From: CAXGUU01 sp964012875
Lineage (GTDB): Bacteria; Pseudomonadota; Gammaproteobacteria; Ga0077536
DNA: 12,871 nucleotides
Direction of reading: 5' to 3'
Assembly: GCA_964012875.1 (NCBI GenBank)
Contig: CAXGUU010000057.1
Coordinates: 1 to 12,871 of the forward strand
The notes under the pieces were generated by a model. It was not told where the DNA came from. It worked only from the letters and a program-made list of their open reading frames with translations, and searched no databases. Position numbers and translations under genes: made by a program. Below are positions 1-5,594 of this stretch, one piece after another. How positions within the stretch are numbered: position 1 is the stretch's first letter; every line of letters starts with the position of its first letter.

Positions 1-1
1 G

Positions 2-964
2 CTCTTCTTCTGGTATGGACTGGTTGCGGCACTGGGCATGAGCACGGCGTATATCCCCTGCAATAGCACGGTGTCCCGCTGGTTCGAGCGCCGGCGCGGC
101 CTGGCCGTTGGCCTGTCTTCCAGCGGTTCGAGTTGCGGCATATTTTTAGTCCCACTGCTCGTTGTCTTCCTGGTTGCCACGCTTGACTGGCGACAGGCCA
201 TGGGCGCACTCGGTGCGGGGCTGTTGTTGTTGACCCTGGTGGCGGCGCGCTTCATGGTTCGCAGTCCGGAAGACGTCGGGCTCAAGCCGGATGGCGCGAC
301 CGCGATCGAGGACGCAGGCGATCACCGGGACCCTGCAGAACTCACAATGCCCAACCCGACGCCGGTAGGACTGACATTCCGAGGTGCGTTAAAAACACGT
401 CCACTGTGGGTATTTATCATCGGCTTCGCCATCGCACTCGTGCCCATGACCGTGCCCTTTGTCCACTTAAGTGTCTTTGCGATTGATCTGGGTCTGCCGC
501 GAAGTCAGGGGGCGGCTGCAGTCAGCGTCATCGGCCTGATAGCCCTGGTGGGCGGCATTGCGCTCGGCGCCTTGTCTGACCGTATCGGACTTAAATCGAC
601 ATTTCTGCTGGCGTTAGCCGCGCAGGGGGTGGCCTACCTGCTCCTGCTTACGGCGACTACGGCGTGGATGATGTTCCTCGGCGCGACGTTCTTCGGTATT
701 TTTTACGGTGGTTTCTCGGCGACCTTCCCTGGACTTATGGTCTACCTGTTCGGGCCCCGCAGCGCCGGTACTATCGGCGGCTTTGTGATCAGCGGCGGCG
801 GCCTGTTGGGATCATGGGGGCCCGCGCTGGTAGGGTACATGCGCGACGTGAATGGCGACTACGATGCCGCCTTCCTGTTCTGCTTTGCGATGGCGAGTAT
901 TGCCGTCGGCGTCAGTACGCTGCTGCAAAAGCCGGGTAACAGTGCTCCGGCGAAGCAGTCGTGA
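2..964 (+). CDS. MFS transporter, C-terminal part (5' end outside the window)
   Basis: Integral inner-membrane carrier of the major facilitator superfamily. The reading frame is open from base 2, so the N-terminal third lies outside the window; the first ATG inside (position 38) falls within a membrane segment and is not the true start. About 320 residues remain. They show glycine- and alanine-rich hydrophobic helices, a central hydrophilic loop of about 45 residues rich in Asp, Pro and Thr, then six more helices. The second half begins with an MFS motif-A-like loop (GALSDRIG). The text around ARFMVRSPEDVGLKPDG resembles monocarboxylate/oxalate-formate type MFS proteins (family memory). The substrate cannot be read from the sequence; a carboxylate such as formate, or an amide/amine substrate of the neighbouring enzymes, would fit the context. 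The frame ends in TGA with no strong terminator after it. Confidence 0.88.
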   Translation, partial: LFFWYGLVAALGMSTAYIPCNSTVSRWFERRRGLAVGLSSSGSSCGIFLVPLLVVFLVATLDWRQAMGALGAGLLLLTLVAARFMVRSPEDVGLKPDGATAIEDAGDHRDPAELTMPNPTPVGLTFRGALKTRPLWVFIIGFAIALVPMTVPFVHLSVFAIDLGLPRSQGAAAVSVIGLIALVGGIALGALSDRIGLKSTFLLALAAQGVAYLLLLTATTAWMMFLGATFFGIFYGGFSATFPGLMVYLFGPRSAGTIGGFVISGGGLLGSWGPALVGYMRDVNGDYDAAFLFCFAMASIAVGVSTLLQKPGNSAPAKQS

Positions 965-1282
965 ATCCTGTCGGCGAAGCGGGCCACACTGCGATCAATC
1001 GCGGCAACGCGCCGGAGTCGATAAAATCGACGACCGAATGCTCAAGCCTGTGTCCGGAATCGGCGGCAGTCATGCGTAAAGCGCCACGACCGAAGGCGCA
1101 GCCGCGACGGCAACGATCAACGATTTCAAGACCGGTAAAGGCTGCATCAATGTCAGGGACAAAGACGAGATGCCGGTTGAAGACATCGCAGCCGTGGGAA
1201 AGCACGCCGTCCAACATCCGGAACGTCCGTCATAAACCCTCATTACCCACCGGTCCGATCAGACTACGCTGTACTCAATAGC
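965..1282. other. 318-bp stretch without an intact gene
   Basis: This gap lies between the transporter stop and the next plausible start. Frames are open by chance on both strands (for example 961-1281 plus and 912-1217 minus), but their translations are Arg/Pro/Ser-rich and look like shadows. The only protein-like signal is the DUF1801-like tail at 1083-1235. No tRNA fold, strong promoter or terminator was recognised; a small hairpin (GCGAT-CA-ATCGC) near 991-1002 is too weak to call. Confidence 0.6.
1083..1235 (+). pseudogene. Possible DUF1801 (YdhG-like) C-terminal remnant
   Basis: In the frame ending at TAA 1233-1235 the translation contains the stretch INDFKTGKGCINVRDKDEMP, then VEDIAAVGKHAV and a short tail. 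This spacing (K-T-x-K-G-x-I, then about seven residues, then P and I-x-x-V-x-K) resembles the C-terminal end of DUF1801/YdhG-type small proteins. The frame is closed upstream by TAA at 1077-1079, no start codon precedes the conserved part, and I could not find the N-terminal part of the family in any frame upstream. The fragment is therefore a remnant, or a chance resemblance. The family match is from memory, so confidence is low. Confidence 0.35.
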
Positions 1283-1564
1283 ATGCCGCATACCGCCGAT
1301 CCGAAAAAGCTACTCGCGCGTCACGACGAACTTGTACATTCAACTGACCGCAAGGTGGTGTCGCATGTGCAGCGCGAAACTGGCGACTGGATCCTGAACA
1401 CCGTACTGATTGAAGGCACCGACGTACCCTTCCGCTATCGACGCAAAAAGCGCTACAAGGATTTGACCGGCGCGCGCGTCAACCTTACCTACTACCCGAT
1501 CACCGAGCAGGTCGCCGGCATTGATGTCGAAACCATGAAGGTTGTGCGCATTTTGCGCGCGTGA
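1283..1564 (+). CDS. Conserved-looking 93-aa protein of unknown function
   Basis: A small soluble basic protein with no signal peptide or membrane segment. Residues 35-93 read like a compact beta-rich domain: ETGDWILNTVLIEG, a basic patch PFRYRRKKRYKDL, then ARVNLTYYPITEQVAGIDVE and a C-terminal beta strand KVVRILRA. The basic patch could contact nucleic acid or be structural; no catalytic motif is visible. The ATG at 1283 is the only reasonable start, although no good Shine-Dalgarno precedes it. The gene converges on the module A accessory gene with only 7 bp between stops. The composition is protein-like and unlike the shadow frames. I do not recognise a named family, and a link to the amidase genes is not implied because it is transcribed toward them. 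Confidence 0.68.
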   Translation: MPHTADPKKLLARHDELVHSTDRKVVSHVQRETGDWILNTVLIEGTDVPFRYRRKKRYKDLTGARVNLTYYPITEQVAGIDVETMKVVRILRA

Positions 1565-1565
1565 A

Positions 1566-1580
1566 CGGGAGCTACTCCCG
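1566..1580. terminator. Small hairpin at the junction of two convergent genes
   Basis: A perfect inverted repeat CGGGAG-CTA-CTCCCG (6-bp stem, 3-nt loop) starts two bases after the stop of the 93-aa gene and covers the last codons and stop of the minus-strand accessory gene. Its position suits a bidirectional terminator, but no T-run follows on either strand, so termination is uncertain. Confidence 0.35.
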
Positions 1581-1982
1581 ATGCATGAGTCCGGGATTCG
1601 CCTGTCGTAGTTTGGCGGCAACGTCACGCGCCTCGTCTTCGGTGTCATACACATGGTCACTGAACAGCACGAGAGGTTCTTCAGGATCAACCCAGAGTTG
1701 ACCAACGGCAAATTTTTGCGGCTCCGGCGAAACGATCACATACCAGCCCGTGACCGGACCCGGCTTATAGCCGTTCAGCTTATAAAGCAGCTTGGCAAAG
1801 TCACCATAAGGTCCGACGGGCTCGCCGTTAAACACTTCGGCACTGTCAACCTCGGACATTGCCATCCAGCGCCACGGCAACTGACTTGCATCCGCATCAA
1901 ACGCCTGCTGGCCGCGAATGGTCGGGTGCAGCCACCAGTAATGATCGCGTTCGAGTTCGACTTCATCATTCGCCGCGGTCAT
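1572..1982 (-). CDS. DMFase-associated accessory protein, copy A (unknown function)
   Basis: A 136-aa soluble protein that I do not recognise by name. Its ATG overlaps the stop of the large amidase subunit (ATGA at 1982-1979), so translation is probably coupled. Residues about 61-127 form a domain shared with the gene at 8100-8474, which sits at the same place in module B. Shared features are an N-x-YK-x-GP turn followed by G[WF]YV (residues 70-82), the strand VGQL (93-96), a PL-V-F segment, and a C-terminal helix ending AAxKLRxA. The N-terminal 60 residues are Trp/Tyr-rich (YWWLHP, LPWRWM) and have no counterpart in copy B. No catalytic or metal motif is obvious. The conserved order beside two separate amidases argues for a role in assembly, iron loading, stability or regulation of the enzyme; this is inference. 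Confidence 0.75.
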   Translation of the reverse strand: MTAANDEVELERDHYWWLHPTIRGQQAFDADASQLPWRWMAMSEVDSAEVFNGEPVGPYGDFAKLLYKLNGYKPGPVTGWYVIVSPEPQKFAVGQLWVDPEEPLVLFSDHVYDTEDEARDVAAKLRQANPGLMHRE

Positions 1983-4393
1983 GGCAAGCGCCCCGGCTTA
2001 AGGAAACCGTTGATGACATTTTCCATAATGCGGGAAACGTTGTTGTCGTAATTGTTGTGTTGCAGCGAGCCACACCACGACATTGAACCGACGGAAAATA
2101 CTGCACCATCATTCGGCGTTTTGTAGTAAACGATATCCGCGCGCGTCCATGGGTTACTTTCTCCGGTACCGCCGGGGATATATCCTCTGGCGTTGAACGT
2201 GGACTCCTCGGTGACGGACACGAACATGTCCGAATGCCCTTCCGAATGCGCGAGTAAATAGGCGCGATGCGGCGTGCCCAGTTCCAGATCGTAGCGATCG
2301 AGCTCAAGCCCGGCGGCCCCGCCGCCAACAAGACCAAAGTTACCAATCGGTTCATTCTTACCAACACCGCGCATGATCCAACGGCACTCGGGCAGCTCAC
2401 TATCCGGCGCCCGGCGGTAGTAAGACGAATAGGTCAGGCCGAAGGAGGTGAAACTGACGCCGAGCAACTTACTCATGGCGCGACCGCGCACACGCCAAAG
2501 CCCGCCGTGCTTGCCGTCAAAGGCGTTGCAGTAATCGCCCGGCGTTATGGTCCAGGCGCGTGTACCGTTGTCGCCCTTGCGGACTTCGATGATGTTCGGA
2601 TTGTCCGGGTGCGGCACACAGATCCAATAAAAGCCATTGGCCGCGAGATACATCCAACGCCCGCCCTGCAGCTGGTAATCATGGTAGGCATCCATCTGCT
2701 CTTCAGAGATGTATTCGGGGTGGTGCCCGGTCATGACCACCTGATAGCGATTGAGTAAATCGACGCCTTCGCGGTGAACGTCTTCGTCGGTCAGGATGTC
2801 GCAGTCATAGCCCTTCTTGTGTAGCCAGTCGACCAGATGCAAATCCGCGTTGAACTGCCACAGAGACGGTGACAGCACGTGCAGGTATTTCGGCCGCATA
2901 TTCAGAATCGGGCGCAGGCGCGACGAGACATTCACGCCCCAGCCATCGCGGTAGCTAGTGTAAGTCCCGAGCCCGTAACCACGCTCCTGGTTGAGCAACA
3001 GATCCTGGGGCTGTAACAGCGGCACCTGGCCGGTCAGCAGTTGCGCGATGACTGAATTCACACTGAGGTTGTCGTTGGCATAGGCCATGTAACTGTGAGT
3101 CGACATGACCAGCGCCATCGAGGCAGTCGCGGTACCGCGCGGCGGCCGCACGAAAAACGGGATGTAGTCTTCATGATCCGGTGTCGACTTACCTTTGACC
3201 CGCAGACGCGCTGCATAAACACCGCTTTTCATCGATTTCGGAATGGTCAGGCTGAAGCTCTCTTTCCAGCGCGCGTCGTCGACCGATTCGTCATGAAAGT
3301 GAATTGCCGCGTACTCCTGCGGACCATGCACGAAGCTCATATAGTGAGAGGACCAGTTATGCCCGGTCGAGCCGCGCACGGGCATGTTGATGGCAATGCC
3401 ATCGAGATGATTGGCGCTCAGGTCGACGATGCGGGTTGAGGCCGCGTTCTCGCCGATATTGGCGGCAAAATCCCAGGCCGCCACGACAGCCGCGCGCATT
3501 TCCGTCGGCACCGCCTCCATGCGCGGCGCGCCGAGCAGCATTTCGACCTCGGCCCGATCCATGGCGCGGTTGGCGAGTCGCGGGCGGTCGAGTCGGCCGT
3601 TGTACTTATGCGTATGTTCAGGAATGGCCACAGTACCCGGCAGATGGTGAAAATGAGCGCCGCTGACACTGCGCCCACAGTCAACAACCCTGGAGCTCGC
3701 GGCCATCAAGAACGGCGCGTCGTTGGCCGCGGCCGCACCGCCTTTCAAGCGGAACTCCACCAGCGACTCCGTGTCGTCACGCGGGTGCAGCATGCTCATG
3801 CCGTGACCGCCGTTAGTGGCGGTGAGGTAGGGAATCTGTGCGACGAAGCCGCGCCGTGTTCTGGCATCAAAGCTAGCAATGATCTTGTACCAGACCTTGC
3901 GCATCATAGGCTTGCCGGTCGAGATGGTTTCGACCTTGCCGCGACCACGACCAATGCGAAATTCGAGTTCGCCCGCATCGTTGATGTAGAGCGCATAGCC
4001 GGTCTGCTTGCTGGTATCCCATTTAGACAGCAGGGCCTGCTCGCCAACCGCAACACCCTCGGTATCGGTCACCGGCGTCGTGGGATAGGCATAAGCCGCC
4101 ATGGTCACGCTTTCGAGGTTCAACCGCTCATCGTTTGGCACCAGGATGTAGCTGCCTGCCATTAATGGTTGGTTCTCACCGCGGTGGTTGCCATTAACGG
4201 GGGTCCGAACTACGCGCTCTTTAAAGCCCGGACCTTCCGGGTTGGTGTCACCGTTAATCAGGCGCACGATGTCGGCGCGATACAACTCGCCGAATTCACT
4301 GTGCACGTAGAACTTGATTTCATCGCCCGGCGCGACCGAACACCGGTCGGTGTAACCGGTAATGCGTAACAGGTAGTCTTGTTTCATCGTCAT
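1979..4393 (-). CDS. dmfA2-like: N,N-dimethylformamidase-like large (beta) subunit, copy A
   Basis: Catalytic subunit of a cytoplasmic amidase. The characterised family member hydrolyses N,N-dimethylformamide to dimethylamine and formate. The protein is 804 aa, slightly longer than the roughly 760 aa known for DmfA2. Residues 8-60 form a conserved N-terminal segment (RITGYTDR, ADIVRLINGDTNPEGPGFKE). Residues about 80-290 look like a concanavalin/LamG-type beta sandwich. Residues about 370-804 are the catalytic DMFA2_C domain. Predicted iron ligands for the 2-Tyr-1-carboxylate centre are Tyr435 or Tyr438 (SYMAYAND), Tyr478 (GTYTSYRDG) and Glu560 in the H558-P-E motif. Asn586, Lys606 and Glu697 occupy other expected active-site positions. 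The small-subunit gene ends 9 bp upstream and the accessory gene overlaps the stop. An internal ATG two codons in (4387) is better spaced from GGGA and could be the true start. The exact substrate is unknown. Confidence 0.93.
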   Translation of the reverse strand: MTMKQDYLLRITGYTDRCSVAPGDEIKFYVHSEFGELYRADIVRLINGDTNPEGPGFKERVVRTPVNGNHRGENQPLMAGSYILVPNDERLNLESVTMAAYAYPTTPVTDTEGVAVGEQALLSKWDTSKQTGYALYINDAGELEFRIGRGRGKVETISTGKPMMRKVWYKIIASFDARTRRGFVAQIPYLTATNGGHGMSMLHPRDDTESLVEFRLKGGAAAANDAPFLMAASSRVVDCGRSVSGAHFHHLPGTVAIPEHTHKYNGRLDRPRLANRAMDRAEVEMLLGAPRMEAVPTEMRAAVVAAWDFAANIGENAASTRIVDLSANHLDGIAINMPVRGSTGHNWSSHYMSFVHGPQEYAAIHFHDESVDDARWKESFSLTIPKSMKSGVYAARLRVKGKSTPDHEDYIPFFVRPPRGTATASMALVMSTHSYMAYANDNLSVNSVIAQLLTGQVPLLQPQDLLLNQERGYGLGTYTSYRDGWGVNVSSRLRPILNMRPKYLHVLSPSLWQFNADLHLVDWLHKKGYDCDILTDEDVHREGVDLLNRYQVVMTGHHPEYISEEQMDAYHDYQLQGGRWMYLAANGFYWICVPHPDNPNIIEVRKGDNGTRAWTITPGDYCNAFDGKHGGLWRVRGRAMSKLLGVSFTSFGLTYSSYYRRAPDSELPECRWIMRGVGKNEPIGNFGLVGGGAAGLELDRYDLELGTPHRAYLLAHSEGHSDMFVSVTEESTFNARGYIPGGTGESNPWTRADIVYYKTPNDGAVFSVGSMSWCGSLQHNNYDNNVSRIMENVINGFLKPGRLP

Positions 4394-4402
4394 ACGTCCC
4401 GC

Positions 4403-4834
4403 TTACATCCGAATGCCGTACTGAGCGCAGAGCGCGCGCAGGCGTTTTTTGAAAATGGCGTGCTCCGCGTCTTCGCGCGTGTTGTAGCGTTCCTTGGTGA
4501 TCTTCACGGCGCCGCCGCGTTGTCCCGGCAGAATACCGATGGCGTATTCTTTCCATGGTTCGGTTTCGACGATGGTGTGTTTGCCGGCCTGCGGCACCAT
4601 ACGCACTTTGTCGACCACCATGCGCAGGACGCGACTATGCAGCGGCGGCGGTTCGCCGGGCTGGGTCGCGGCACCGCGCGGGTGCTGCCGATGCTCGGCG
4701 ATTAGCGCGTCGCGCTTGGCCTTATCTTCCAGTGTCGGCAGCATGTAGGTGCGGACGTCGTAGTCGTCGACGGCTGTCCAGGCGTAATTTTGTTGCAGTG
4801 CCGTAGGTGCCGTTTCACTTTTTTTAGTCGCCAC
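4403..4834 (-). CDS. dmfA1-like: N,N-dimethylformamidase-like small (alpha) subunit, copy A
   Basis: The small partner of the large subunit in the alpha/beta heteromeric amidase; known small subunits are about 130 aa. I choose GTG at 4834 (143 aa) because GGGGAGAG lies four bases upstream and the resulting MATKKS start resembles MPRKTG of copy B; the longer frame would need a TTG at 4864. After a variable N-terminus come LPTLEDKAKRDALIAEH (residues 32-48), GKHTIVETEPWKEYAIG (84-100) and a C-terminal helical stretch EDAEHAIFKKRLRALCAQYG (121-140). That last stretch matches the end of the Paracoccus small subunit as I recall it. No catalytic residues are expected, since the iron site is in the large subunit. 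The gene is first in module A, 9 bp from the large-subunit start. Confidence 0.86.
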   Translation of the reverse strand: MATKKSETAPTALQQNYAWTAVDDYDVRTYMLPTLEDKAKRDALIAEHRQHPRGAATQPGEPPPLHSRVLRMVVDKVRMVPQAGKHTIVETEPWKEYAIGILPGQRGGAVKITKERYNTREDAEHAIFKKRLRALCAQYGIRM

Positions 4835-4838
4835 GTAA

Positions 4839-4846
4839 CTCTCCCC
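4839..4846 (-). promoter_or_regulatory. Shine-Dalgarno that sets the GTG start of small subunit A
   Basis: On the minus strand GGGGAGAG is followed by TTAC and GTG. This purine run supports initiation at 4834 rather than at the upstream TTG at 4864, which would place the run inside the coding sequence. Confidence 0.6.
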
Positions 4847-4884
4847 GGGGACGGTTGGTCTCAAGCGCGGCCAGCCGAAGCGCG

Positions 4885-4899
4885 CGCTGGCTGCCAGCG
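4885..4899. repeat. Inverted repeat CGCTGG-CTG-CCAGCG
   Basis: A perfect 6-bp stem with a 3-nt loop on the module A side of the intergenic region, about 50-65 bp upstream of the small-subunit start. It could be an operator or an mRNA hairpin in the 5' leader of module A. There is no T-run, so it is not a standard terminator. Confidence 0.45.
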
Positions 4900-5003
4900 A
4901 TTACATGGGAAAACCGGGATTCAGGCAGCCGATTTCAAGTTAACCAGCTTAAACAAAGATTCATCCTGTGCAACTTTAAAATTTGCGACTATGCTTATTG
5001 ATC

Positions 5004-5030
5004 AAGGCTCGTCCGGGGAGGCGGAGCCTT
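5004..5030. repeat. Inverted repeat AAGGCTC-N13-GAGCCTT in the module B leader
   Basis: A perfect 7-bp stem with a 13-nt GC-rich loop (GTCCGGGGAGGCG), about 60-85 bp upstream of the copy B small-subunit ATG. It may be an operator or a leader hairpin. It is not followed by a T-run and does not sequester the AGGAGG site at 5078. No known riboswitch class was recognised. Confidence 0.45.
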
Positions 5031-5077
5031 CAAAATCATAAAGTGGTCGTGCCATGCGACAGCAATAACAACCCGAG

Positions 5078-5083
5078 AGGAGG
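5078..5083 (+). promoter_or_regulatory. Consensus Shine-Dalgarno AGGAGG for small subunit B
   Basis: AGGAGG, six bases before the ATG at 5090, is the strongest ribosome binding site in the window. It fixes the start and suggests efficient translation of module B. Confidence 0.85.
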
Positions 5084-5089
5084 CCACCC

Positions 5090-5500
5090 ATGCCACGCAA
5101 AACTGGTGTGCAGGAAGATCAGGGTCGTACGTCGACTGACGATTTCATTACCCGAACTCATATCCTGCCCTTACTCACCGATACGAAAAAGCGCAAAGCA
5201 CTGATTGATGAGCACGCTGCCAATCCCATCGGGATCCCCGGCAAGGCGGGCAACGCCGCGATTCAACACAGCGAAGACCTGGCGCGCGTACTCGACAAAT
5301 TTCGTCGCCAGGGTATGGCTGGCAAATACGTGCGCGTGTGCGTGACGCCGCATACCGACTACCGTATTGGCGTGGTCTCCGGAATTCGAGGCAAGCCGGT
5401 CAAGATCGGAACAAAGTCCTATCCATCGGAAGACGCCTGCGAGCACGGTATTTTCGTCAAGCGGCTCAACGACCTGCTAAAAGAATACGGCTTGAAGTAG
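5090..5500 (+). CDS. dmfA1-like: N,N-dimethylformamidase-like small (alpha) subunit, copy B
   Basis: Small subunit of the second amidase, 136 aa. It parallels copy A throughout: ILPLLTDTKKRKALIDEHAANP (25-46) against LPTLEDKAKRDALIAEHRQHP, then GKYVRVCVTPHTDYRIG (78-94), RGKPVKIG (100-107), and a C-terminal helix DACEHGIFVKRLNDLLKEYG (115-134). Identity to copy A is concentrated in the middle and C-terminal parts; the first 20 residues differ. The start is secured by AGGAGG. The large-subunit gene follows after 94 bp, a much looser spacing than the 9 bp in module A. The protein presumably pairs with the large subunit at 5595; whether subunits can exchange between modules is open. Confidence 0.86.
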   Translation: MPRKTGVQEDQGRTSTDDFITRTHILPLLTDTKKRKALIDEHAANPIGIPGKAGNAAIQHSEDLARVLDKFRRQGMAGKYVRVCVTPHTDYRIGVVSGIRGKPVKIGTKSYPSEDACEHGIFVKRLNDLLKEYGLK

Positions 5501-5594
5501 TTCGTTCGTGCGCGACGGCGCTGTTCGAACGCTCCCACATCAAAATTTTCCAGTGCTTAACGCGCTGAAAAACGCGCTTTAAAGAGGAACACCC

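Larger units (their letters stand above)
4835..5089. promoter_or_regulatory. Divergent control region between the two amidase modules
   Basis: These 255 bp must carry the promoters for both modules unless one is read from outside. The central part, roughly 4930-5005, is clearly AT-richer than the flanks (ACTTTAAAATTTGCG and similar), as expected for back-to-back promoters. I could not find a convincing -35/-10 pair on either strand. Two inverted repeats flank the AT-rich core, at 4885-4899 and 5004-5030. No regulator gene lies within the window. Confidence 0.5.

Noticed and set aside
912..1281. Open frames of about 100 codons on both strands (912-1217 minus, 961-1281 plus)
   Set aside because: Their translations are Arg/Pro/Ser- or Cys/Ala-rich without domain-like patterns, they overlap each other, and neither has a good ribosome site.
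4843..4862. Guanidine-II (mini-ykkC) riboswitch, suggested by GGGGACGG near the small subunit A leader
   Set aside because: Only one ACGG-like element is present, on the wrong strand for module A, and there is no tandem pair of ACGR-loop hairpins.
4835..4864. Longer small subunit A starting at TTG 4864
   Set aside because: The GGGGAGAG ribosome site would be inside the coding region, and the GTG at 4834 gives a start like that of copy B.
5553..5581. AACGCGC direct repeat and GCGC-rich dyad before large subunit B
   Set aside because: The repeat is short and imperfect and lies in GC-rich sequence; it could arise by chance.
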